From Roseibacillus persicicus (lineage in GTDB: Bacteria; Verrucomicrobiota; Verrucomicrobiia; Verrucomicrobiales; Akkermansiaceae), in contig NZ_BMXI01000007.1 of NCBI RefSeq assembly GCF_014651675.1, positions 1-64,000 of the forward strand: a stretch of 64,000 nt of DNA, read 5' to 3'. The position numbers were made by a program, and so were the translations under genes. Below the pieces are notes generated by a model, which worked only from the letters and a program-made list of their open reading frames with translations, was not told where the DNA came from and did no database searches. Within the stretch, counting starts at the first letter, position 1, and every line of letters begins with the position of its first letter. Shown one piece after another: positions 27,366 to 36,428 of this stretch.

Positions 27366-28120
27366 TGAGTCCGACTTCAGATTCAGACCCCCCCGAGGAT
27401 GTCGGGGAGATTTCGCCGGAGGACCTGGCCCGACTCAATCAGATTTTGGCCCAAGGGCCCGGTGCCGATGCGAGTGACGAAGAGATTGATAAGCTCATTG
27501 AACAGGTACGGGCCATTCCGGGAGGAGCGGCTATGTGGGATTCTTTGCAGCAGCAGCTGGCAGCAGGGGAAGGGCCTCTCTTGGATGAGGTCAATGCCCA
27601 TCGTTCGGCCGATTTGGAAAAAGCTTCGGATTTGCCGGACCTCGGGCTCTACCGCACGCCGGAAAGCATCTTTCACCTAGTCTACACCATCCATCCTCAG
27701 AGCAAAGAGATCGCTTGGCGTCGGATTTCTTTGCCCCTGGATGCTTGCTTCTACGACCTCCATTATGCGGTGCAGGACGTTTTCGAGCAGGTGAACCCAA
27801 GCCCCCACTGGTTCGAATATCGGGTGGGCGATCAAGTGGAAATGGTGATAGGCCAGAGTGGGGGCGAGGACGATTACTGCGAATTCCAAAATCGTCCCGC
27901 CGACTTCTTCGACGAAGGTGCGAAGGAAATCTTTTACCGACAGGAAGGGGCTGGAGCAGGGGGCTATCGAATCGTATTCGAGAAAGTCATCGAGCCCACG
28001 GGGATCAAGCTTTCCGAACGCAGCCTTCCGCAGTTCATCGAGGGGCAGGACCTCTCGTCGGGTTCCTCTATCCAGTTCCGAATCCCTACCGAAAAAATCT
28101 CTGCTACCGGAGCGGACTAA
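27365..28120 (+). CDS. pRiA4b ORF-3-like domain protein
   Basis: 251 residues. After an acidic N-terminal part (1-95) comes ESIFHLVYTIHPQSKEIAWRRISLPLDACFYDLHYAVQDVF...HWFEYRVG, which matches the plan of the plasmid pRiA4b ORF-3 family (WRRI, LHxxxQ, H-FEY). The family is widespread, of unknown function and sometimes found near mobile elements; none is seen here. The start overlaps the stop of the upstream hypothetical gene. The last 4 bp overlap the convergent adaptor gene. Confidence 0.72.
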   Translation: MSPTSDSDPPEDVGEISPEDLARLNQILAQGPGADASDEEIDKLIEQVRAIPGGAAMWDSLQQQLAAGEGPLLDEVNAHRSADLEKASDLPDLGLYRTPESIFHLVYTIHPQSKEIAWRRISLPLDACFYDLHYAVQDVFEQVNPSPHWFEYRVGDQVEMVIGQSGGEDDYCEFQNRPADFFDEGAKEIFYRQEGAGAGGYRIVFEKVIEPTGIKLSERSLPQFIEGQDLSSGSSIQFRIPTEKISATGAD

Positions 28121-29352
28121 GCTTCGGTCGTGCTGGTATCCTCGGGTCCCTTGGCTGCTTCCACAGGAGGTTCGTCGGATTCGGGTTCGATGATTTCGAT
28201 CAACGCCCCATTGGCTGCGTGCGGGATCCGGCTGGCGACGATGGAATGATTTTCGGGGAGCTCATGCGTGACCACAAAGTTCTCGGAATCAGTCCAGAAA
28301 GGTTCGATATCGAAGCGCAGAAGTTTGAAGGTTTCGTTGTCTACGAGCAGGGTTTCGAAAGCACCTCGCAAGGTCTCCCGGGGAATAACAAAGACATCCT
28401 CCAGCAAATTGCCCTGAACTTCCGCCAGCACGGGTTGCCCAATCCGGAGCGGTGGCAGACCCGATTGCAGGCCGTAGGGATCGGGGATTCGGGCAATGAG
28501 GAAAAGCTCGCGGGAGGTGTCGTCGATGACCCCCTCGCTGCGAATCAGCTGGGCCGTCCAAGTTTGCTCATCGCCTTCCAGGTGGTCGGTTAATCCGTCC
28601 CGGATAATGGCAGGAGTCGCGGCGAGGGTGGTTTGGCTTTGGAAAGGAGTGTAAGGAAGGTCTTTTGGAGAGACGGGTAGGCGGACCTCGGCGTAGTCGG
28701 TGGCGAAGATGACGCCGAGTTGGGTATTGGTGCCTACGGATTGGCCCGGGCCGACCAGGCGCTCCCGCACGCATCCGTCGAAGGGCGCTACAATCTTGGT
28801 GTAGAGTTTGTTTCGTCTGGCTTCGGCCAGCTGGGCTTGGGCGGTCTTCAAGTTGGCATGGGCCTCTCGCAGTTGCGGAATACGCAAGACAAGGTCGTTG
28901 GCTTTCTCGGTATAGCCCAAGTCTTTCCAGTTCAATTCAGCCTGCTTGGCGCGGGCCTCCTCTTGGGCCAGAGCGGCTTCCGCGCGCGCTACTTGAGCCT
29001 CTGCGGAGATGATTTGCGACTCGCTGTCGGTGGGGTCGAGCGAGACCAGGATATCACCTCGCTTGAAAAACGCACCGACCTGAAAGTTGGGGTGCAGGGA
29101 CTCGATTCGTCCGGAAATGCGTGGAGTCAGTTGGGTTTCGGTCTTGGCCTGAACGACCCCACGCGTGCGAATCATGATTTGATAATCCTGACGCTCCAAC
29201 GGAATCACTTCCGCTCTTTGGACGGGGCGTTCGCTACGGGCGGGAGCCAGGTTTTCTTCGGGGGCCTTCCATTTGTGCATTGCGAGCCAACCCACGGCGA
29301 AACCGAGGGCCAAAATTGGCAATGGGAGGATGATACGGAGCAGAAGACGCAT
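28117..29352 (-). CDS. HlyD/RND-type periplasmic adaptor (membrane fusion protein)
   Basis: 411 residues with an N-terminal membrane anchor (about 5-25). The adaptor core shows LTPRISGRIESLHPNFQVGAFFKRGDILVSLDP (first lipoyl half), a coiled-coil hairpin (about 115-180) rich in Ala/Glu/Gln, and TKIVAPFDGCVRERLVGPGQSV (second lipoyl half). It would link an inner-membrane efflux pump to an outer-membrane channel. No pump or TolC-like gene is adjacent in the window, so it is an orphan here. Confidence 0.88.
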   Translation of the reverse strand: MRLLLRIILPLPILALGFAVGWLAMHKWKAPEENLAPARSERPVQRAEVIPLERQDYQIMIRTRGVVQAKTETQLTPRISGRIESLHPNFQVGAFFKRGDILVSLDPTDSESQIISAEAQVARAEAALAQEEARAKQAELNWKDLGYTEKANDLVLRIPQLREAHANLKTAQAQLAEARRNKLYTKIVAPFDGCVRERLVGPGQSVGTNTQLGVIFATDYAEVRLPVSPKDLPYTPFQSQTTLAATPAIIRDGLTDHLEGDEQTWTAQLIRSEGVIDDTSRELFLIARIPDPYGLQSGLPPLRIGQPVLAEVQGNLLEDVFVIPRETLRGAFETLLVDNETFKLLRFDIEPFWTDSENFVVTHELPENHSIVASRIPHAANGALIEIIEPESDEPPVEAAKGPEDTSTTEA

Positions 29353-29515
29353 TGTTGTGGATACCTTACGGTTGGGTCGATGCCATTTCCATCGTAAGAA
29401 CTGTGTTTTTTTCAGAAAAGTTGGTCACAATGTGTAGTTTTCCGCCAAATAACCTTCTTTTCTGTAATTCACACTCCTGACTTTGCAATTCTCACGAACC
29501 GTCTTCTATCAATCC

Positions 29516-30139
29516 ATGCCCGATGATGCCTATGAGCAGAATGCCCGAAAACGAGGATTTCGATTTGTAATCGGAATCGATGAGGCTGGAAGAGGTCCGT
29601 TGGCAGGTCCGGTCTCCGTTGCGGCAGTGCGACTTGGCAGCGATGCGGTGTTCGAGGGATTGAATGACTCCAAGAAACTGAGTGAAAAGAAACGGGAGCT
29701 CATTTTCGCTGAAATCATGAATTGCGAAGCGGTTGAATGGTCTCACTCCTTTGCCGAAACGAAGGAGATCGATGAAATCAATATTCTGCGTGCAACCGAA
29801 GCAGCGATGGCACGAACCGCAACACAGTTGTCGGAGGCTGACTACGCACTAATAGATGGTCGCCCGGTGAAGGGCTTCCCGATTGCCTCCGAAGGTATTG
29901 TCAAGGGGGACAGCAAGAGCTTGTCCATTGCTGCTGCCAGTGTGATAGCCAAGGTGTTGCGAGATCGCCGGATGGTGGAATGGGACGCCGAATATCCCGA
30001 ATATGGATTTGCCAAGCACAAGGGATATGGCACCAAGGTGCATCTTGAAGCTCTCCGAAAGTATGGACCCTGTCCGATCCATCGTCGCTCGTTTGCACCC
30101 GTTGCTGAAGCGGAGCGTGTCTTTGGGCAGAGGGGATAG
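29516..30139 (+). CDS. rnhB: Ribonuclease HII
   Basis: 207 residues. Removes ribonucleotides from DNA/RNA hybrids. The signature GIDEAGRGPLAGPV carries catalytic Asp22 and Glu23, followed by LNDSKKLSEKKRE, ALIDGRPV (third Asp) and KGDSKSLSIAAASVIAKVLRDR. The ATG at 29516 is preferred to an upstream TTG because the family fold begins just after it. The C-terminal motif KHKGYGTKVHLEALRKYGPCPIHRRSF is typical. The yraN-like gene overlaps its end. Confidence 0.96.
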   Translation: MPDDAYEQNARKRGFRFVIGIDEAGRGPLAGPVSVAAVRLGSDAVFEGLNDSKKLSEKKRELIFAEIMNCEAVEWSHSFAETKEIDEINILRATEAAMARTATQLSEADYALIDGRPVKGFPIASEGIVKGDSKSLSIAAASVIAKVLRDRRMVEWDAEYPEYGFAKHKGYGTKVHLEALRKYGPCPIHRRSFAPVAEAERVFGQRG

Positions 30140-30500
30140 CCGACTCAAGCCGCAGGCAATCGGCGAACTCGGGGAACGCATTGCCCGCGAATGGCTTTGG
30201 GCGAGGGGCTGCAAGGTGCTCTACCGCAACTTCCGGGCTCCGCGGGGAGGAGAGGTTGATATTGTCGCCCGAGATGGCCGCATGCTTTGTTTTATCGAAG
30301 TCAAAACCCGCACCCGCCGCAGCGGCGGACGACCCGCCGATGCGGTTGACCGCGCCAAACAAGAGCTAATCGAACGGGGAGCCCGCGAATGGCTCCGCCT
30401 TCTGAAACGGAACGATATTCCGTGCCGCTACGACATCATTGAGGTTTTACTTATCGAGGGAGAAAGACCCGAGGTGACCCATTTGCGAAACGCTTTTTGA
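30123..30500 (+). CDS. YraN/UPF0102 family nuclease-like protein
   Basis: About 125 residues if started at the TTG 30123, which has GGAG six bases upstream and gives the usual family length. An ATG at 30063 would add 20 residues and overlap rnhB by 77 bp, so it is less likely. The family pattern is clear: IGELGERIAREWLWARGCKVLYRNFR, RGGEVDIVARDGRMLCFIEVKTRT, with Asp and Glu of a PD-(D/E)xK-like fold. Function of the family is unsettled. rnhB-yraN adjacency is common in bacteria. Confidence 0.88.
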   Translation: MGRGDSRLKPQAIGELGERIAREWLWARGCKVLYRNFRAPRGGEVDIVARDGRMLCFIEVKTRTRRSGGRPADAVDRAKQELIERGAREWLRLLKRNDIPCRYDIIEVLLIEGERPEVTHLRNAF

Positions 30501-30533
30501 TATGCCGTTCGCCTGAGTCGCCGGTCCATCAGC

Positions 30534-33500
30534 CTAGGGTCTCAACTCCAGACGATAGAACTTCGCAGGGTCCGGACTGGCGGGGATGTCGAGCTGGAGT
30601 TGGCTTTGTCCCGGAGTGGGATTGATTCCCGGATTAAGCGGAGTCCAGCTATCCAAGTCCGTGCTTTGTAAAATGCGATAGCGAGTTGAAGGAACGGGGT
30701 CGGAGATGGTGAAGTTGGAGGGCTGGTTGCCGGGGGCCAGAGTCACCTCTGCGGTAAAGAAGTCGGACGAATCCGTAGGGTCCGTACGGGCTAGAAACTC
30801 ACAAAGATTGTTGCAACCATCGCCATCGGGGTCAGCCAGAGGCAAGGCGTCGGGATTGCCAGCGCCGAAGTAATCGAGCTGCCAGGCGTTGGAGATCTCA
30901 TCATCGTTATAGAGTTGGAGGACAGGTTGTTCGATGGTGTAGATGACGGAGTAAAAGCCGGTCTCCAATCCCTCGGCTTCAGGATCGCGGATGGTGTCCA
31001 GCGTTGCAACAAATGCGGTGCTGTCGATCCCTTCCAGACTGATAGATGCTTCGAGAGTATCGGGGTCGAAGGTTTCGTCGATGATGGGTTGGCCCTCGTT
31101 TTCTTCAGCAAAGATCCTGAGTCGATAGGCGATGGCTTGCACGCCCCGGCTCCATCGGAATTGAACGGATGCATCTTCAGGGAGGACCTCGCTGGGATTG
31201 GGGGCGAAGAATGATGCGTTGAGGGATGGGATGAGAGCATAGCTTTCGGAGAAACTTCCTTCTTCTCCCCCCAGGCTTTCCACGGTGGCCCAGATGGGAA
31301 GAGGGCGATTTTCGGAATCGGTCTGGACTTCCATCTCGGCGAGAATGAGGTCCATGGGCTGACTGATTTCTCTCTCATTGAGAGGGTCGGATTCGAAGAG
31401 ATCGTTGCCTCCGCGATTGGTTCCAATTTTAAGAACGTAAGCCTCCGCCGGTAACTGTCCGGGAGAAATTTGGAAGGTCTCCCGAGAAAAGATGGGACGA
31501 TCCGGGAGGGGGGAGCGAAGACCTGCGGCCACACTTTCAGCAGCCCGTCGGCGGTGGAGCTCATATTCCCAGACTCCATCGCGCAGAGTTCCCAAGGTGA
31601 TGTAGAGATTCCGACCGTCTTGCGGCAAGGAATTGACTGTGAAGCTGAGCTCCTCGGGACTCAGTTGTTCGAAGGCAATGGCGGGCGGACTATTTTTGAG
31701 TCCTTTGCCTTGTGATTTTCCAAGTGGCTCCAGCCCGATGGGAACGATGTCACCCGTGCCGGGGTAAGAGCCTACAGCGATGGAGTAGGCCTGAACCGGT
31801 CCCGCAGCGGCCGCATCGGGAGCAGACCAGGCGAAGGTCGCGCCATTCGAGGGAACGGCCTGATTGGGCGAAGGGGAAGTGAGCGCGGCATTGCGCTTGA
31901 CGGTTGCAAAGCGGTATTCCTCGCTCCTACGGGTTCCGTCGGGGAAGGTCGTAGTGAGAGCGGCAAAGACTTCGCGTCCATCTTGTGGAATCTGGCGGGC
32001 GGTGATGGTGTCGCCCTTACCCTCCCGGAGCTGAGGTCCCATGATGTCTGCTGCGCCTCGAACGGTGCCGAGCGTCAGAGTGGAGGACACCGCTTCGTTG
32101 ATCTGCGTGAGAGTAAAGGTCGGCGTGGGGGTTGAGAGAACCAAGTCTTCGGTGGGGAATTTGATCCCTCCTGTGAGAGCGGGGATGTTCACTTCATACT
32201 CGAGCTCAGGAATTCCCAGGATGTCGGCAAATTGTTCGTCAAGAATCGCGGTGATCACGGCATTTCGTCCATCGCGAGGAGCATTGCGCAGGGCGTCGTC
32301 CAGCTCTTGAAGCCGTCCGAGACTATCCCTAACCAAGGAGTCGTCGGTGGGGCAATCGGTGGTGACTGGTGGGAAGAGGCAGATGGGGCGAAGGTTGTTG
32401 ACGGGCCCTGAGGAACCCACGGGGTCGGGGAGGTCAGGCGAACCAATCCCATGGTTACGCGCCAGGCAAATGCTCGCCTTGAGGGCCTGCCGTTCGGCGA
32501 GGACTTGCCCCGGGGTCTTGAGAGTGGCTCCGGTCTGTGGGTCATCCATCGGGGGGCTGTAGTATCCAAAGTAGAAACGAACTGGCTGCTCGGTAATGAG
32601 AAGGGCCAAATCGACAGTTTCCACAGGGCGATTCAGCAAGGCCGATAGCTCGCTCAAGACTTGCTCGGCTCTGGCCTGAAGCTCGTTTTGGCTTCCGTCG
32701 GCGGGCACGACCAGCGTTTGTGAAGCGCCGTTGTTCTGGTGATTGGTTTCCTCAAAGCTTTGTCTGGCATTGAGAATAACCTCGAATGTGCGGGGAGCCC
32801 GGCTCAGGAAGTAGCGGAGCACTTCATCCTTGCTCGCATACTCCTCGAAGCCTTCATACGGACCGCTTTCGCACTCGTAGAGAAAGTCGCTCGCTACCGG
32901 AAGAAGGGGAATCTCGAACGAACGGGAGAACTGAACGACATCGTTGATGTCCATTGCTGGTAGCGGTGAGGGCGGGAAAGTGTTGCCTGGAAGTCCTTCC
33001 ATCAGAAAGAAGACCTCAGCCCCTTCCGCAATGCTGAGGTTCCCTCGATTCACGAGAGAAACCGTTACGTTGAGGGTGGAGGTGGAAGGGTCAAAGTCAT
33101 AGGTCGGGAAGCCCGGCTCGAAAGCCAAGTCCGCGAGGGGATGAGCGGCGGGGTAGAGGCCTTCTTCCTGCGCAATCGCAGCCAGTTCCGCATTGGTCAG
33201 TTTGCTTTCCAGCGCGTCAAGAATAGCCGGTTGATAGGTGTAGCGGTGCCCGTCTTGGTTGGGGTGGTAGGCATTGGAAATAATATTGGGGCCAGCTTGA
33301 TTGGCCGCAGTGGTGAGAGTGTTGAAGTGAGTGCCGCTGTAGCAAACCCCGGTGCGGGCCGGGAGGAAGTTATTGGTTTTGACAAAGCACCACTCGCTCG
33401 ATTCGGCGGCGTCGACTGCAGCCACAAAGTCTTGAAGGTGATGGTTCATTCCACCGAAGGAAGGTCGAGTGTCATCGGCAGCCGGGGCGAGTTCGAAGGA

Positions 33501-34958
33501 GGCTTCCCGCGTTTCTTCCTCAGTAAAGATGACGGGAATGCTCTTGATGCCCGCGATGTTGAAGGTGAGTGGTTCGGGATCCCTGATGAAGGATAGGCCG
33601 GGGAGAGAGAAGAGATCGATCTCGATGACCGTGGCGTCCGATTGCAGTTGGAGGAGGGGGGGATTTTCCCAGAAGCTGGTGCAGTCTTTAAGTGGGAAAG
33701 GATAGCTCGTCACAAAGACGCGTCCGACCGGGACTTGCCTGTGGCCGTTCCTGAGATCTCGCGATATGGCTCGACCCAATTGATTATACTCATTCTCGAG
33801 CCGGTTGACATACCAGTTGAAGCTTCGATAGCGGTTCCCTGAAATCGCGACGGCCTTGTAGGCGTCGGTAAAGGTAGCGTCTTCGTAGACCGCGATTAGG
33901 ACATTGGCGACTACCGAGCTGATCGCACAGCTAGTGTAATTGCTGATGGCAAAAGCAATTGCCGGAGGGGTGAAGGCCCCCGCTGCCGCAGTCGCCACCC
34001 CGAGCGCGATGCACCCGGGATCGAGCAGACCATCGAGCGCGGCGGCTCCGATCTTTTCCAAATTGAGGCCGAGGTAATTGGTGAGAATGGCTTCGAATCC
34101 CAAGTCATTTCCACCGCAAGATAGAATAACAGCGTCCAGTGACGAGTAATCGCGTTCGGTTAGCCATTCCGAAAGTTTATCTCCCTGCGGGAAGGTCACT
34201 GCACGGCCGAAGTCGACCGCATCGGGCTCGGGATCAATGCGGTCAAATTGAGAAACGGAAGAGTAAATGTCTTTCGCAATCGCACCCGAGGAAGAAAGGT
34301 TCACGTAGTCGTAGGCGAGATTGGGGCGGGCGTCGAAGAAGGATTGAACGGCGAGTTCTTGTCCGCTGATCGCCGAGCGGTGACCCCTCTTCCCCTCGTT
34401 GTGGTAAAGCCAATGGTCACCCAAAGCGGGGTCGAAATTGGGGGCACCCTCACCCGAACCATACGAATCACCTAAAATGGCCAGGATGATGCGCCGGGGC
34501 ATGGTGAAGGTGTGGATGTCGCCCTCCGCACTCTTGGCAATGCCTTCCTCAGAATATTCAATGACCCATCGATAGTGGACTTCGTCGCCAGGCTGGTAGG
34601 TCTCGGTGGGCTTGTCGGGCAAAGCGGAATCCTTTGGCTGGTTCCAGCTCATAATGTATTCGCCACGAATTTGACGCGGTCCAAGAGTCTGAAAGAGGAT
34701 CGAGCTGGTGCGTGGACTCCCGCTGGCAAAGTCGTCGAAATCGTTGCTGTGCTCCAAAAATACCTTGGTGACGGTCCAGGTGGGGGGAGGGTTCGAAATG
34801 AAGGAGAGCTTTCTCTCTCCCACTCGAACGACAGGATAGTTGGGATCAGTGAAGTCCGAAATATGGAGCTGAAACTGGTCTTTGGGATAGCTCGGCAACG
34901 CGAAAACGGATGGCGTAAAAAGGGCGACGGCAAAGGTGACAATTAGGATCCGGATCAT
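30534..34958 (-). CDS. Large secreted SGNH/GDSL hydrolase multidomain protein
   Basis: 1474 residues from ATG 34958, where a signal peptide starts (MIRILIVTFAVALFTPSVFA); 97 upstream residues of open frame are excluded. The SGNH domain (about 155-590) has block I ILGDSYGSGE (Ser165), block III SCGGNDLGF (281-285) and a late YHPNQDGH (564-571) supplying the catalytic Asp/His. A CARDB-like Ig domain (about 625-760) and further Ig-like modules follow. The C-terminus has DPDGDGCNNLCEFLARTDPTD and a final FYRLELRP stretch typical of verrucomicrobial exported proteins. Probably an extracellular esterase or lipase; substrate unknown. Confidence 0.87.
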   Translation of the reverse strand: MIRILIVTFAVALFTPSVFALPSYPKDQFQLHISDFTDPNYPVVRVGERKLSFISNPPPTWTVTKVFLEHSNDFDDFASGSPRTSSILFQTLGPRQIRGEYIMSWNQPKDSALPDKPTETYQPGDEVHYRWVIEYSEEGIAKSAEGDIHTFTMPRRIILAILGDSYGSGEGAPNFDPALGDHWLYHNEGKRGHRSAISGQELAVQSFFDARPNLAYDYVNLSSSGAIAKDIYSSVSQFDRIDPEPDAVDFGRAVTFPQGDKLSEWLTERDYSSLDAVILSCGGNDLGFEAILTNYLGLNLEKIGAAALDGLLDPGCIALGVATAAAGAFTPPAIAFAISNYTSCAISSVVANVLIAVYEDATFTDAYKAVAISGNRYRSFNWYVNRLENEYNQLGRAISRDLRNGHRQVPVGRVFVTSYPFPLKDCTSFWENPPLLQLQSDATVIEIDLFSLPGLSFIRDPEPLTFNIAGIKSIPVIFTEEETREASFELAPAADDTRPSFGGMNHHLQDFVAAVDAAESSEWCFVKTNNFLPARTGVCYSGTHFNTLTTAANQAGPNIISNAYHPNQDGHRYTYQPAILDALESKLTNAELAAIAQEEGLYPAAHPLADLAFEPGFPTYDFDPSTSTLNVTVSLVNRGNLSIAEGAEVFFLMEGLPGNTFPPSPLPAMDINDVVQFSRSFEIPLLPVASDFLYECESGPYEGFEEYASKDEVLRYFLSRAPRTFEVILNARQSFEETNHQNNGASQTLVVPADGSQNELQARAEQVLSELSALLNRPVETVDLALLITEQPVRFYFGYYSPPMDDPQTGATLKTPGQVLAERQALKASICLARNHGIGSPDLPDPVGSSGPVNNLRPICLFPPVTTDCPTDDSLVRDSLGRLQELDDALRNAPRDGRNAVITAILDEQFADILGIPELEYEVNIPALTGGIKFPTEDLVLSTPTPTFTLTQINEAVSSTLTLGTVRGAADIMGPQLREGKGDTITARQIPQDGREVFAALTTTFPDGTRRSEEYRFATVKRNAALTSPSPNQAVPSNGATFAWSAPDAAAAGPVQAYSIAVGSYPGTGDIVPIGLEPLGKSQGKGLKNSPPAIAFEQLSPEELSFTVNSLPQDGRNLYITLGTLRDGVWEYELHRRRAAESVAAGLRSPLPDRPIFSRETFQISPGQLPAEAYVLKIGTNRGGNDLFESDPLNEREISQPMDLILAEMEVQTDSENRPLPIWATVESLGGEEGSFSESYALIPSLNASFFAPNPSEVLPEDASVQFRWSRGVQAIAYRLRIFAEENEGQPIIDETFDPDTLEASISLEGIDSTAFVATLDTIRDPEAEGLETGFYSVIYTIEQPVLQLYNDDEISNAWQLDYFGAGNPDALPLADPDGDGCNNLCEFLARTDPTDSSDFFTAEVTLAPGNQPSNFTISDPVPSTRYRILQSTDLDSWTPLNPGINPTPGQSQLQLDIPASPDPAKFYRLELRP

Positions 34959-35371
34959 GTGTGTTGGGTTTGGGTTAAGCGAATTTTTATGAGGATAGAA
35001 GGAAGCTCGGATTTTCCAAGAGGACTCCGCGTTCTCATGGATGCTGGGCACCGGCTCTCCAACCGCAAAGGACGAGGCGGGTTTTCTATCCGTGTGAAAA
35101 ATCTTCCGGACGGCTGGAATTGCGAATCTGCTCAGAGGCGAAGGCCATGGGCAACTCAGCGAGCTCCGGGTCATTGACCAGAGGTTGAAATGTCGGCCGC
35201 AAGTGGATACGACCGCGTTGCATTTCCTTTCCAAGCGATTTGAATACACTTCTCGTCACCGTAGCCGGACGGATTCGATTCCTCCCCGCAGGCCAAGACC
35301 GGCGGGGAAGAGATGATCAAGACGAATGACTCTGGCTGAAGAGTTTTTCGCTTTTTAAGGGTTTCGGATTG
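34959..35371. other. Intergenic region, no feature recognised
   Basis: Upstream of the SGNH hydrolase and downstream of a PEP-CTERM gene on the same strand. I see no gene, tRNA or strong terminator in it. It must contain the hydrolase promoter. Confidence 0.5.
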
Positions 35372-36244
35372 TTAGGAAAGACGTCGTCGCCATCCAGCCA
35401 CTAGAAGAACGGAAGAGGCGAAAGCGAGAAGCCCAGTCGAAGGCTCGGGAATGGCGATGATACCGTAGTTGGTTCCGGAGGCACTGGTGATGGTGCCGTC
35501 GGGCAATAAAACCCCGTTTTCGTCCCGTAGTTCAACCCCGCCCAAGACCAGGGTGTTGTCGAAGTCTGCCGTGCCCATGATGGTGGATCCGTCTTCGTGA
35601 TAGCCGGTGTAGACTTGGAAATAAGACTGGAGGGTGACCCTGATTTCTTGGGCGAATGCGCCATGAACATAGGCATCCGAGACGAGTTGAACGTCATAGT
35701 TGCCTGGGTTGAAAAAGCTCCAACGTTGCACTGGAACGTTAGCGTGTTGAATGGTGACAATGTTAAATGCTTCTTCCCCGAAGATGGAGCCGGACAGGTT
35801 GAGTAAATATCGTGAGTTGTAGTTCACCGCAGTGCCCCCGTAGCTGAGGGTATCGGTGAAGCTCGCGTAGGAATAGGCGTTGAAAAAGTTTTCGACTCCT
35901 TGAGGGTCGCCTTCCTCCGGAAAGTAAGGTTCGAAGTAGGTGTCAGTTAGTTCGCCGCTGGCATAGGTTCGCAGGCCTAGGTAGGAGGCGGAAGCGCTTG
36001 CTTGGGCCGAAAACGTCATCGGCCCGAACTCGCCTGATCCGTTGACGCTCAGAGGGGCTCCGACATCCGAATACCCGTAGCCTCCCGGTAGGATGGCTGT
36101 GAGGGGTGGGTTGACGAAGTCGATCTCATTGTGTCCAGCCTCAATGATGGACCATGTTTCCAGGCTGCTCTGGGAGTAGAGGAAAGAGGCACTGGCAGTG
36201 AACGCTGCCAGATAAGTGAATCTCATGAACGGGCTCAGTTTCAT
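35372..36244 (-). CDS. PEP-CTERM sorting-domain protein, unknown function
   Basis: 290 residues with an N-terminal signal peptide (about 1-24, ending LYSQ-SS). The central part is beta-rich with many Tyr, Ser and Asn residues and matches no family I know. The C-terminus is a clear PEP-CTERM: IPEPSTGLLAFASSVLLVAGWRRR. Expected to be processed by an exosortase and deposited on the surface or in exopolysaccharide. Confidence 0.83.
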   Translation of the reverse strand: MKLSPFMRFTYLAAFTASASFLYSQSSLETWSIIEAGHNEIDFVNPPLTAILPGGYGYSDVGAPLSVNGSGEFGPMTFSAQASASASYLGLRTYASGELTDTYFEPYFPEEGDPQGVENFFNAYSYASFTDTLSYGGTAVNYNSRYLLNLSGSIFGEEAFNIVTIQHANVPVQRWSFFNPGNYDVQLVSDAYVHGAFAQEIRVTLQSYFQVYTGYHEDGSTIMGTADFDNTLVLGGVELRDENGVLLPDGTITSASGTNYGIIAIPEPSTGLLAFASSVLLVAGWRRRLS

Positions 36245-36428
36245 AACCCCCGAAAGATATCTTAAAAGCGCGTATTTCGTCTTTCTCTGTTTTCCTAGTT
36301 AGGTTTTTATTGAGGTAATCTGCTTATAGAGAGTGGTTTGCGTGGGTTTTGAGTCAATGGCTTGGAGAGGCTTTATGTTTAACTCTTCTTTTCCAATATG
36401 CTGATTCTTCGTTTCTCGGAGCTCCGCC